Assembly (NCBI GenBank): GCA_041744375.1
Contig: JBGTLA010000040.1
Coordinates: 1 to 14,308 of the forward strand
Direction: 5' to 3'
Origin: JBGTLA01 sp041744375
GTDB lineage: Bacteria; Actinomycetota; Acidimicrobiia; Spongiisociales; ZC4RG35
Length of the DNA: 14,308 bases
Positions 6,268 to 13,405 of the stretch are shown here, piece by piece. The notes beneath the pieces were generated by a model that saw only the letters and a list, made by a program, of their open reading frames with translations, had not been told where the DNA came from and did not search any database. The position numbers were made by a program, and so were the translations under genes. Position 1 is the first letter of the stretch. Each line of letters opens with the position of its first letter.

Positions 6268-6906
6268 TCAGCGAATCACACCGACCACGACGCCGACGGC
6301 GACGGCGACCACCCCCACCGCAACCAACGTGGTGGGGGTGAGCGGTTCGGGAATCTTGAGAGCAACACCTGAATCGGCGTAGGCGATGGCCCCCACCGCC
6401 AGAGCCACGACCCCGGCCAAAAGGAGAACACCCACCAGGGCGGTCGGCAGGAAGAAGACCAGCACCAGGAAAACCCCCAGGGCCACCCACAGCACCGGAC
6501 CGGGCTCGATCGAGCGCATGAGATGGCGAATCTCGTCGGCGACTCCCGACACCTCGCGGCTCACTTCCTTGCGCATCTCCTCACCGAGGCTCTGGGTCGG
6601 TTCGGTGTTCCGGCGGAACGCGTCGTGTTCTGGCCGGCGTCTCTTCGGCTCCGGTCGCCGATACGGCTCGGTTTCGCGCAAGAACCGTACGTGTTCTTGC
6701 AGATAAAGCATCAACTCGTCGTCTTCCACTCGCAGCGCCACAGAGCGCTCGTCGTACTCGGCGATGACGACCTGAGTTAGGCGCCACTGCCCGAGCTCCG
6801 ACGTCCCGGATACGAGCTTGATCATTCCCTGGTCGATGGTCACCACCGCCGGGAGCTTGCGGGGGTGGTCCCGCTCCTGCATCTCACCGAAGTAGACAGA
6901 ACTCAT
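6268..6906 (-). CDS. Membrane protein with cytoplasmic N-domain and three C-terminal helices
   Basis: I do not recognise a named family. The 212-aa protein has a soluble N-terminal domain of about 75 residues with alternating strands (VVTIDQGMIKLVSG, WRLTQVVIAEYDERSVALRVEDDELMLYL), which could be a PH/GRAM-like fold. A highly charged Arg/Pro/Glu linker follows (about 80-110), then an amphipathic helix, then three hydrophobic segments at about 138-154, 156-176 and 191-211. The start is uncertain: ATG at 6904-6906 lacks a good ribosome site, and an ATG eight codons earlier is also possible. The gene is convergent with the DUF1059 pair. A sensor or scaffold role at the membrane is possible, but nothing in the sequence fixes it. 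Confidence 0.75.
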   Translation of the reverse strand: MSSVYFGEMQERDHPRKLPAVVTIDQGMIKLVSGTSELGQWRLTQVVIAEYDERSVALRVEDDELMLYLQEHVRFLRETEPYRRPEPKRRRPEHDAFRRNTEPTQSLGEEMRKEVSREVSGVADEIRHLMRSIEPGPVLWVALGVFLVLVFFLPTALVGVLLLAGVVALAVGAIAYADSGVALKIPEPLTPTTLVAVGVVAVAVGVVVGVIR

Positions 6907-7071
6907 GGCCCCATGATCGCATCTGCGCATGGCAGCGGGGAGGCCAAACGGGGGCTTGGCGAAATCACCTTCAGTCCCAAGCGATGCGGCGCCCTGCGCC
7001 TACTCACCACACCGGAGAAGGTCATGACTACTTATGCGTACGGTCCCACTCACCAAGTGCCTCTGCCGCAA

Positions 7072-8394
7072 TCACCACCCGCTGCCGATGTAAGTGCCAC
7101 GCGGAGCGCGGGACGTATCGATGACACCCACGAGATCGACCAGCACCTGGTTCTCGTCCATTCGGCTACCCAGATCGGCAAAGATCTTGCTCGAGTTCCC
7201 AACCACCAACACATCGCTCGTCCGAACTACCTCATCGAGGTCGTCGACCATTAGCGAGGCGATATGGGGAATCTCTGCTTCGAGGTAGGCCTTGTTGGCG
7301 CCGATGAGGGTACTCAGGCGCACATCTTCGTCGAATACCCGCACCTCATATCCCCTTCCCACCAACGTCTCGATGACGGCGACCATCGGGCTCTCACGCA
7401 CGTCGTCGGTTCCCGCCTTGAAGGCCAGGCCGAGAATTCCGATGTGCTTCCCTTCGGCGTCCTCGACAGCGGCAATGGCCCTCTGCACCTGTACGTCGTT
7501 GCTCTGTAGGATCGCCGCCAGGAGCGGGACATCGACGTCGGTTTCTCGGGCGCGATATACGAGCGCCCTTGTGTCTTTGGGAAGACACGATCCTCCGAAG
7601 GCAAATCCCGGCTTGAGATATGCCGGTGAGATATTCAACTTGTGATCCTTACACAAGATCTCCATAACCGAGCGACCGTCAATCCCTTGGGCCTTCGCCA
7701 AATGACCAATCTCGTTGGCAAATGCCACCTTCACGGCATGGAAAGCATTGCTGGCGTACTTCACCATCTCCGCCGTCTCAACAGACACCTTCAGGACGGG
7801 TGCCTCCAGCATCGAGTACAACTCCTCGACCACGTTCCCGCTGTCGGAGTCCCACTCGCCGACAATCGTGTACTCAGGGCTCATGAAGTCGGCAACTGCC
7901 GACCCCTCACGCAGGAATTCGGGATTGGACACATAGCCGAAGTCGGTACCCACCTCGAGACCCGAGCATGACTCCAGGCGGGGAACCACCACATTACGAG
8001 CCACACCCGGGAGCACCGTGCTGCGCATTACCACTGTATGGCGGTCTGCCTTGTGCCCCATGGCGGCACCGATTTGTTCGGCCACTCGCTCGACCGCGCG
8101 TAGGTCGAGGCTGCCGTTGCGATTACTAGGCGTGCCGACACAGATGAGACTCAAGTCCGACTTAGCTATGGCGGACTCGGCGTCACTGGTGAGGCTAAGA
8201 CGCCCACTCGCCACCGCCGACACCAGCAAGTCATCGAGTCCGACTTCGGCCATCGGCGACCGACCCGAACGCATCGACTCGAGTTTTTCCTCTTTGACGT
8301 CGACGCCCACCACCTCGTGACCGAGCGATGCAAGACAGGCAGCGGTAACCGAACCGACATACCCCAGTCCGAACACGCTGACACGGCCCGCCAT
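7072..8394 (-). CDS. Nucleotide-sugar 6-dehydrogenase, GDP-mannose dehydrogenase-like
   Basis: A 440-aa cytoplasmic enzyme of the UDP-glucose/GDP-mannose 6-dehydrogenase family, which oxidises C6 of a nucleotide sugar to a uronic acid in two NAD-dependent steps to supply surface polysaccharides. The Rossmann motif GLGYVG is at 9-14, followed by GHEVVGVDV. The central helix has EMVKYASNAFHAVKVAFANEIG with Lys212 and Asn216. The catalytic cysteine is Cys270 in PGFAFGGSCLPKD, and the C-terminal domain begins near 318 (GILGLAFKAGTDDVRESP). Several segments (ADRHTVVMRSTVLPG, CKDHKLNIS, PGFAFGGSC and the terminal Gly-Trp) match Pseudomonas AlgD as I remember it better than typical Ugd, so GDP-mannose is a real candidate substrate. 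The start at 8392-8394 has GAGAAGG six bases upstream; a GTG two codons earlier is less likely. No other sugar genes are in the window. Confidence 0.92.
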   Translation of the reverse strand: MAGRVSVFGLGYVGSVTAACLASLGHEVVGVDVKEEKLESMRSGRSPMAEVGLDDLLVSAVASGRLSLTSDAESAIAKSDLSLICVGTPSNRNGSLDLRAVERVAEQIGAAMGHKADRHTVVMRSTVLPGVARNVVVPRLESCSGLEVGTDFGYVSNPEFLREGSAVADFMSPEYTIVGEWDSDSGNVVEELYSMLEAPVLKVSVETAEMVKYASNAFHAVKVAFANEIGHLAKAQGIDGRSVMEILCKDHKLNISPAYLKPGFAFGGSCLPKDTRALVYRARETDVDVPLLAAILQSNDVQVQRAIAAVEDAEGKHIGILGLAFKAGTDDVRESPMVAVIETLVGRGYEVRVFDEDVRLSTLIGANKAYLEAEIPHIASLMVDDLDEVVRTSDVLVVGNSSKIFADLGSRMDENQVLVDLVGVIDTSRAPRGTYIGSGW

Positions 8395-8426
8395 GAACAC
8401 CCTTCTCCCACGGTTTCTCGCCCATG

Positions 8427-8454
8427 ATTATGCCACCAGGTCCTCACCGGCCAA
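8427..8454 (-). promoter_or_regulatory. Predicted promoter of the nucleotide-sugar dehydrogenase gene
   Basis: On the minus strand TTGGCC (plus 8449-8454) is 16 bp from CATAAT (8427-8432). The -10 box is preceded by TGG, making it an extended -10 element. Transcription would start near 8420, about 26 bases before the ATG at 8394. The region 8395-8519 between this gene and whiB holds nothing else I can name. Confidence 0.4.
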
Positions 8455-8519
8455 CCCCGCCGCTTCACAATTGGGTCATCCAACCCACTTCTTCGTCAGC
8501 TCCGTCCTCCGACGCCGAC

Positions 8520-8795
8520 TCAGCCGACCTTGCGAGCGGCGATCTGGCGGTCGCGGCGGACCCGGCGTCGCTCCCGTTCCGACATCCCGCCCCAGATGCC
8601 GAACTTTTCGCCGACATCGATGGCGAAGTCGAGACACTGCGCCTTGACCTGGCACTCGCCGCAGATCGCCTTGGCCTTGCGGGTGGAGGCTCCCCGCTCC
8701 GGAAAAAAGAGGTCGGCATCGGCCCCCCGGCAGTTGGCATAGTCCTGCCACGACAACTCTCCCATGGCCAATGCTTCGATGAGCTTGCTCTGCAT
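8520..8795 (-). CDS. WhiB-family iron-sulphur transcription regulator (WhiB2/WhmD-like)
   Basis: A 91-aa Wbl protein, a family confined to actinobacteria and their phages. These proteins hold a [4Fe-4S] cluster on four cysteines and act with the primary sigma factor. Visible features, in order, are YANCRGADADLFFPERG with the first cysteine, then AICGECQVKAQC giving the CxxC and the fourth cysteine, then the signature turn FGIWGGMSERERRR and a basic tail (VRRDRQIAARK) that contacts DNA. The FFPE, GxSTRxAK and WGGxSERERR pattern is closest to the WhiB/WhiB2/WhmD branch, which in other actinobacteria controls septation; that subgroup call is from memory. The ATG at 8793-8795 has GAGGGG about ten bases upstream. 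The reading frame stays open further upstream, but that stretch runs through the palindromic control region. It is divergent from sdhCAB. Confidence 0.93.
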   Translation of the reverse strand: MQSKLIEALAMGELSWQDYANCRGADADLFFPERGASTRKAKAICGECQVKAQCLDFAIDVGEKFGIWGGMSERERRRVRRDRQIAARKVG

Positions 8796-8809
8796 TGCGG
8801 GGCATCCCC

Positions 8810-8837
8810 TCACACGTGTGTAATTACACGCGTGAGA
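8810..8837. promoter_or_regulatory. Imperfect palindrome in the whiB/sdhCAB divergent control region
   Basis: A 28-bp near-palindrome with 14-bp arms, 12 of 14 positions paired, centred at 8823/8824. Its core GTGTAATTACAC (8818-8829) is a perfect 12-bp palindrome, and an overlapping 8-bp palindrome ACACGTGT sits at 8812-8819. It lies 15-42 bases upstream of the whiB ATG, over the predicted whiB -10 region and start point, a classic operator position. The regulator that binds it is unknown. Confidence 0.55.
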
Positions 8838-8863
8838 TTCGCACGTCTTACGCGCGGCGTCAA
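8835..8863 (-). promoter_or_regulatory. Possible whiB promoter
   Basis: On the minus strand TTGACG (plus 8858-8863), a five-of-six match to the -35 consensus, is 17 bp from GAATCT (8835-8840), a weak -10. Transcription would begin close to 8828, inside the palindrome. The strong -35 makes this worth recording, but the weak -10 keeps confidence low. Confidence 0.3.
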
Positions 8864-8891
8864 CCCCTGGTATCGGGTGGTGCGCCCGCAT

Positions 8892-8900
8892 TGGCATAAT
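8892..8900 (+). promoter_or_regulatory. Extended -10 element for the sdhCAB operon
   Basis: TGGCATAAT at 8892-8900 fits an extended -10 (TGn followed by CATAAT, five of six to consensus). No good -35 box stands 16-18 bp upstream, which is acceptable for extended -10 promoters. Transcription from about 8907 would give a leader of some 23 bases carrying the GGAAGGA site before the sdhC start. Confidence 0.45.
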
Positions 8901-8929
8901 GAGGAGCCGTCACACTTGGAAGGACGAGG

Positions 8930-9667
8930 TTGGTCGCCACAAAGGAACGTCGACGACTCCCCTGGCCGGTGGAGTTCTACCGCACGGCCGTCGGCAAGAA
9001 ATGGGTGATGGCGCTGACTGGAATCGGCCTGCTCGTATTCGTGATCGCCCACGCCATCGGCAACCTCAAGATCTTTTTCCCGGATGTGGGCGGGGTCCCC
9101 GAAATCGACCTGTACGCCCACGCTCTACGGGAACTCTTCTTCCCACTCATGCCCGAGCACATCGTGTTGTGGATCCTGCGCACTGGCCTCATCGTGGCGT
9201 TCATCTTCCACATCCACGCCGCCTACTCGCTCACACTCGTGAACCGACGGGCGCGTCCGACCGATTATTCGGGGCCCCGCACCTACCTCGTGGCCAACTA
9301 CGCCAGTCGCACGATGCGCTGGTCGGGCACCATCTTCGCTCTCTTCCTGATCTTCCATCTCGCCGACCTCACCTGGGGCGTCCAACCCGCCGCCCCCGAT
9401 GCCTGGGAGCGCGGCCAGGTGTTCAACAACTTCATCGCCACCTTCTCTCGGCCCGGAGTCGCCTTGTTCTACGTGCTCGCCAACCTGGCACTCGGTGTCC
9501 ACATCTTCCACGGGGCGTGGTCGATGTTTCAGAGCCTGGGCATCAACAACCCCCGTTACAACGCGTGGCGCCGCTATGTCGCCTGGGCGCTCGCCGGGAG
9601 TATCACGATCGCCAATATCTCGATGCCCATCGCCGTGATGCTCGGGTTCCGAGGGGTGAGTGCATGA
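8930..9667 (+). CDS. sdhC: Succinate dehydrogenase cytochrome b subunit
   Basis: A 245-aa membrane anchor of succinate dehydrogenase, of the single-subunit cytochrome b558 type, with five membrane helices (about 23-43, 77-103, 131-151, 177-198 and 215-240). It binds heme and passes electrons from the SdhB clusters to quinone. Histidines within or near the helices (His41, His94 or His96, His143, His191 or His194) are the likely heme ligands, enough for two hemes as in type B enzymes. No separate sdhD is present, and none is needed for this type. The start is a TTG at 8930-8932, supported by GGAAGGACGAGG directly upstream and no better in-frame start before the first helix. The TGA overlaps the sdhA ATG (ATGA), so the two are translationally coupled. 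First gene of sdhC-sdhA-sdhB. Confidence 0.92.
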   Translation: MVATKERRRLPWPVEFYRTAVGKKWVMALTGIGLLVFVIAHAIGNLKIFFPDVGGVPEIDLYAHALRELFFPLMPEHIVLWILRTGLIVAFIFHIHAAYSLTLVNRRARPTDYSGPRTYLVANYASRTMRWSGTIFALFLIFHLADLTWGVQPAAPDAWERGQVFNNFIATFSRPGVALFYVLANLALGVHIFHGAWSMFQSLGINNPRYNAWRRYVAWALAGSITIANISMPIAVMLGFRGVSA

Positions 9668-11586
9668 GTCACCTCCTAGACGCCAAGATCCCGGCCGGCC
9701 CGGTGGCCGACAAGTGGGAGAACCACAAGTTCTCGATCCGGCTCGTCAACCCCAACAACAAGCGCAAGTTCAAGGTCATCGTGGTCGGTACCGGACTGGC
9801 CGGCGCTTCCGCCGCCGCCACCTTGGGCGAGCTGGGGTACAACGTCGACGTCTTCACCTTCCACGACTCTCCCCGCCGAGCCCACTCCATCGCCGCTCAG
9901 GGCGGCATCAACGCCGCCAAGAACTACCGCAACGACGGCGACAGCGTCTACCGACTCTTCTACGACACTGTCAAGGGCGGGGATTACCGCAGTCGCGAGG
10001 CCAACGTGTACCGCCTCGCCGACGTGTCGCTCAACATCATCGATCAGGCCACCGCCCAGGGCGTCCCCTTCGCCCGCGAGTACGGGGGCATGCTCGACAA
10101 TCGGAGCTTCGGCGGGGCTCAGGTCTCGCGAACCTTTTACGCTCGCGGCCAAACGGGCCAGCAACTCCTGTTGGGCGCCTACCAGGCGCTCATGCGCCAG
10201 GTCCACCTCGGCAACCTCAACTTGCGTACCCGCACCGAGATGCTGGACGTGGTCGTGGCCGACGGACGGGCAGTGGGGATCGTCACCCGAGACCTCATCA
10301 CCGGCGCCATCGAGAGCCATTCGGCCCATGCCGTGGTCCTCGCCACCGGGGGCTACTCCAACGCCTTCTACCTGTCGACCAATGCCATGGCTTGCAACGT
10401 CACCGCCATCTGGCGAGCCCACCGGCGCGGAGCTCTGTTCGCCAACCCCTGCTACACCCAGATTCACCCCACCTGCATTCCCCAATCCGACGAGTTCCAG
10501 TCCAAGCTCACCCTCATGTCGGAGTCGCTGCGCAACGACGGCCGCATCTGGGTCCCGAAAAAAGCCAACGACAATCGCGCCGCCGCCCACATCCCCCCCG
10601 AGGACCGCGATTACTTCCTCGAGCGGATGTACCCGGCCTTCGGCAACCTCGTGCCCCGCGACGTCGCCTCCCGGGCCGCCATGAGGATGATCGACGCCGG
10701 CAAAGGGGTCGGCCCCCTCGAGAACGGGGTCTATCTCGACTTCGCCGACGCCATCGGGCGGGTGGGTTCCGATGTCATCCGCGACCGCTACGACAACCTC
10801 TTCCAGATGTACGAGCGCATCACCGACGAGAACCCCTACGAGATCCCCATGCGCATCTACCCGGCCCCTCATTACACGATGGGTGGGTTGTGGGTGGACT
10901 ACAACCTCATGACCAACGTGCCCGGCCTCTATGCGATCGGCGAGGCCAACTTCTCCGACCATGGGGCCAACCGGCTGGGCGCCTCGGCTCTCATGCAAGG
11001 CCTGGCCGATGGCTACTTCGTGTTGCCATACACGATCGGCGACTACCTCGCCGACTACCTGAACACCGAGCCGGTGCCCACCAGCGACGGTGCCTTCGTC
11101 CAGGTCGAAGACGAGGTGCGAGGCCGCATCGACGGGTACTTGTCCTCCAACGGGACTCGCACCGTCGACTGGTTCCATCGCGAGCTGGGAAAGATCATGC
11201 TCGAACACTGCGGTATGTCCCGATCCGAGGCGGGACTGGACAAGGCCCTGGCCGAGATTCCCGCCCTCCACGAAGAGTTCCGCTCGGACGTCCGCGTGCT
11301 CGGGGACAACGAGTCCCTCAACCAGAGCCTGGAGCGAGCCGCCCGAGTGGACGACTTCTTCGAGCTCGCCCAGGCGATGTGCATCGATGCCAAGGACCGA
11401 GAAGAGTCCTGTGGCGGCCACTTCCGCGAGGAGTACCAGACCGACGAAGGCGAGGCGCTGCGCCGCGACGACGAATTCGCCTACGTCGCCGCCTGGGAAT
11501 GGACCGGGGATGCTTCCTCGCCCACCCTCCACAAGGAGGACCTCGAGTTCGAAGAGGTCAAACTCACCACCAGGAGCTACAAGTGA
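9664..11586 (+). CDS. sdhA: Succinate dehydrogenase/fumarate reductase flavoprotein subunit
   Basis: A 640-aa flavoprotein that oxidises succinate to fumarate at the cytoplasmic face of the membrane. The FAD-binding motif is GTGLAG at 42-47. The covalent-flavin site is the RRAHSIAAQGGINA block, with His74 as the expected attachment residue. Active-site features are HPT at 268-270, Arg332 in PRDVASRA (the family's proton-shuttle arginine), His403 in PHYTMGG, and the GLYAIGEANFSDHGANRLGA block (421-440) with Glu427 and Arg437. Length and the extra N-terminal 30 residues match the type B (non-E. coli) branch. The ATG at 9664 overlaps the sdhC stop. A much longer open frame extends upstream across sdhC, but that part is an out-of-frame reading of sdhC. 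After sdhA there is an unusual 115-bp gap before sdhB. Confidence 0.96.
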   Translation: MSHLLDAKIPAGPVADKWENHKFSIRLVNPNNKRKFKVIVVGTGLAGASAAATLGELGYNVDVFTFHDSPRRAHSIAAQGGINAAKNYRNDGDSVYRLFYDTVKGGDYRSREANVYRLADVSLNIIDQATAQGVPFAREYGGMLDNRSFGGAQVSRTFYARGQTGQQLLLGAYQALMRQVHLGNLNLRTRTEMLDVVVADGRAVGIVTRDLITGAIESHSAHAVVLATGGYSNAFYLSTNAMACNVTAIWRAHRRGALFANPCYTQIHPTCIPQSDEFQSKLTLMSESLRNDGRIWVPKKANDNRAAAHIPPEDRDYFLERMYPAFGNLVPRDVASRAAMRMIDAGKGVGPLENGVYLDFADAIGRVGSDVIRDRYDNLFQMYERITDENPYEIPMRIYPAPHYTMGGLWVDYNLMTNVPGLYAIGEANFSDHGANRLGASALMQGLADGYFVLPYTIGDYLADYLNTEPVPTSDGAFVQVEDEVRGRIDGYLSSNGTRTVDWFHRELGKIMLEHCGMSRSEAGLDKALAEIPALHEEFRSDVRVLGDNESLNQSLERAARVDDFFELAQAMCIDAKDREESCGGHFREEYQTDEGEALRRDDEFAYVAAWEWTGDASSPTLHKEDLEFEEVKLTTRSYK

Positions 11587-11652
11587 AGCGTTGTCCCTTC
11601 GCCCCCCGGACCGAAGCGACAGGGCAAGGCGCCCCCGGGACGGCGAACACGC

Positions 11653-11687
11653 ACGGCATACGGCAAACGGCGAACGGCAAACGGCAA
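11653..11687 (+). repeat. Five tandem copies of a 7-bp unit in the sdhA-sdhB gap
   Basis: Five abutting heptamers, ACGGCAT, ACGGCAA, ACGGCGA, ACGGCAA and ACGGCAA, fill 11653-11687. Together with related CGGCGAAC and CACGGCA sequences on the left, they make up much of the 115-bp gap between sdhA and sdhB. The gap has no coding potential I trust. The repeat is transcribed as part of the sdh mRNA and stands 14 bases before the sdhB ATG, whose own ribosome site is weak. Confidence 0.85.
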
Positions 11688-11701
11688 GCAGAGCGAGCCT
11701 C

Positions 11702-12466
11702 ATGAACATCACGCTTCAGGTGTGGCGACAGGAGGGACCCGAGCGCTCAGGGCGGTTCGAGACGTACCACGTGAAAGACATCGAGCCCGAGATGTCCTTC
11801 CTCGAGATGCTCGACGTCCTCAACGAACGTCTCGTCGTCCAGGGCGAAGAGCCGATCACCTTCGACCACGATTGTCGCGAGGGGATCTGCGGCTCGTGCG
11901 GCGTGATGATCGACGGCCAAGCCCACGGCCCTCAACTCGGGACCGCCACCTGCCAGCTCCACATGCGCATGTTCTCCGACGGAGACACCATCACGGTGGA
12001 GCCGTGGCGGGCGTCGGGGTTCCCCATCATCCGCGACCTGGTGGTCGACCGCTCCGCTTTCGACTTGATCATCGAGGCCGGCGGATACATCACCGTGGCC
12101 ACCGGCTCGGCCCCCGACGCCAACCTCATCCCCGTTCCCAAGGAGGTCGCCGACACCGCCTTCGACGGCGCCGCCTGCATCGGTTGCGGAGCGTGCGTGG
12201 CCGCCTGCCCCAACAGCGCCGCCCAGCTGTTCACGGCCGCCAAGGTGTCCCACCTCAATCTCTTGCCCCAAGGCCAGGCCGAACGGTGGTCTCGAGCCGA
12301 GGCCATGGTCGACACGATGGAGGAGTTCTTCGGCTCCTGCACCAATCACGGCGAATGCGAGAAGGCATGTCCCAAGTCGATCTCCATCGACTTCATCGCC
12401 CTCATGAACCGCGACTACGTGAAGGCCAAGATCCAGAACCGCCGCCTGATGTCCCAGCGCGCCTGA
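11702..12466 (+). CDS. sdhB: Succinate dehydrogenase iron-sulphur subunit
   Basis: A 254-aa iron-sulphur protein that carries electrons from SdhA to the heme/quinone site of SdhC. The N-terminal [2Fe-2S] domain has Cys58, Cys63, Cys66 (CREGICGSC) and Cys84. The C-terminal domain has Cys159, Cys162, Cys165 and Cys169 (CIGCGACVAAC) and Cys213, Cys219 and Cys223 (CTNHGECEKACP). By analogy with E. coli SdhB, Cys159/162/165/223 hold a [4Fe-4S] cluster and Cys169/213/219 a [3Fe-4S] cluster. All ligands are intact. The ATG at 11702 has only a weak GAGCGAG ribosome site and follows a tandem heptanucleotide repeat, unlike the coupled sdhC-sdhA start. Last gene of the operon; a 10-bp perfect palindrome TGACTAGTCA lies 27 bases past the stop. 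Confidence 0.95.
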   Translation: MNITLQVWRQEGPERSGRFETYHVKDIEPEMSFLEMLDVLNERLVVQGEEPITFDHDCREGICGSCGVMIDGQAHGPQLGTATCQLHMRMFSDGDTITVEPWRASGFPIIRDLVVDRSAFDLIIEAGGYITVATGSAPDANLIPVPKEVADTAFDGAACIGCGACVAACPNSAAQLFTAAKVSHLNLLPQGQAERWSRAEAMVDTMEEFFGSCTNHGECEKACPKSISIDFIALMNRDYVKAKIQNRRLMSQRA

Positions 12467-12585
12467 GAGCAACCACGACCCGGGTTGGCGAATGACTAGT
12501 CACTAGGGGGGAACTCCGATCCATCCTGCGCTTTCCGGCCCTGACGCCGATCTCCCCTCTATCCGAGGCGAAAGGGTCAGGAGCA

Positions 12586-13365
12586 ATGAACATCTCTCGA
12601 ATCATGAAGACGGCGGCAGCGATGGCGGTAGGGATGATGCTCCCGCTGGGGGCATATGCCACCAACGGGCCATTCACCGACGTGCCGGACAGCCACCTCT
12701 TTGCCAACGACATCGCGTGGATGCATGAGAACGGCATCACCAAGGGCTGCAACCCGCCCGCCAACACTCAATTCTGCCCCGACGACGACATCAGTCGAGG
12801 TGAGGTGGCCGCATTCTTCCATCGCTTCTCACACTGGGTCACAGCCAACACCGGCTCCGACACGCTCGAAACCGGAAGCGTGAGCGGCCCCCAGGGCGAG
12901 AAGGGCGAGACCGGGCCCCAAGGCGAGAAGGGTGACACCGGACCCCAAGGCGAAAAAGGCGAGACCGGGGCCCAAGGCGAGAAGGGCGACACGGGCGACA
13001 AAGGCGACACCGGACCCCAAGGGGACATCGGACCCCAAGGACCCCAGGGCGACAAGGGCGACACCGGACCCCAGGGCGAAAAGGGCGACCCCGGTCCCCA
13101 AGGTGAGCCAGGTGCAGCGGGCGGCTTCGCCGGGGTGACCGTCACCACCGCCCAAGGTTCCTGGAGTGGTGGGCAGCAGGCGCAATCCGTGACGGCCACG
13201 TGCCCCGCAGGCCACTTGGTCGTCAGCGGTGGGTTCGACATCGACTCCAACAACGCCTCGTGGGTGGTCACCTCCTCTCGCCCCAGTAGCAACGGCTGGA
13301 CGGTGGCGGCCGCCGGAGCCGGTTCGACGACGGTCACGGCCTACGCGGTGTGCGCCGAGATCTGA
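12586..13365 (+). CDS. Secreted protein with S-layer-like domain and collagen-like Gly-X-Y region
   Basis: A 259-aa exported protein in four parts. Residues 1-25 are a Sec signal peptide ending Ala-Tyr-Ala. Residues about 29-82 resemble an S-layer homology module (GPFTDVPDSHLFANDIAWMHE, then GITKGCNPP, then DDISRGEVAAFFHRF) with two cysteines, 55 and 64, that could pair. Residues 101-178 are 26 uninterrupted Gly-X-Y triplets rich in GPQ, GEK and GDT, which should form a collagen-type triple helix at the cell surface. Residues 183-259 form a glycine/serine/valine-rich C-terminal domain with Cys206 and Cys256, probably a beta-fold that helps trimerise. There is no LPXTG or membrane anchor, so attachment would be through the S-layer-like module. 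AGGAG lies very close (two bases) to the ATG at 12586; the next ATG at 12604 has no ribosome site. Function unknown; adhesion or sheath is plausible. Confidence 0.87.
   Translation: MNISRIMKTAAAMAVGMMLPLGAYATNGPFTDVPDSHLFANDIAWMHENGITKGCNPPANTQFCPDDDISRGEVAAFFHRFSHWVTANTGSDTLETGSVSGPQGEKGETGPQGEKGDTGPQGEKGETGAQGEKGDTGDKGDTGPQGDIGPQGPQGDKGDTGPQGEKGDPGPQGEPGAAGGFAGVTVTTAQGSWSGGQQAQSVTATCPAGHLVVSGGFDIDSNNASWVVTSSRPSSNGWTVAAAGAGSTTVTAYAVCAEI
12886..13119 (+). repeat. Collagen-coding 9-bp-period repeat region
   Basis: The DNA for the 26 Gly-X-Y triplets repeats with 9-bp and longer (18/27-bp) periods, for example recurring GGCGAGAAGGGC and CCCCAAGGCGA words. Copies are similar enough to recombine or slip in steps that keep the frame, so the triplet number may vary between strains. 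Confidence 0.8.
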
Positions 13366-13405
13366 GTCTGGCTACCGAAGTGACGCCCGGCCTATAAGCG
13401 GGGCA

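Noticed and set aside
6988..7000. GGCGC-CCT-GCGCC mini-hairpin downstream of the nucleotide-sugar dehydrogenase as a terminator.
   Set aside because: Five-base-pair GC stems with a three-base loop occur often by chance in such GC-rich DNA, and no T-run or longer stem supports it. The 165-bp gap at 6907-7071 otherwise shows nothing I can name.
9676..11712. A 678-codon open frame on the minus strand opposite sdhA, and long plus-strand frames over the same region (681 codons from 9660; a frame from 8899 that continues into sdhA).
   Set aside because: These are by-products of GC-rich codon use in sdhC/sdhA. Translations are low-complexity (Arg/Pro/His or Val/Gly/Asp rich) with no family motifs, whereas the sdhC and sdhA frames carry every expected motif.
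12493..12502. Perfect 10-bp palindrome TGACTAGTCA after sdhB.
   Set aside because: It is short, has no loop and no partner repeat, and no clear promoter boxes stand next to it, so I could not support a terminator or operator call. The rest of the 12467-12585 gap shows no clear promoter for the collagen-like gene.
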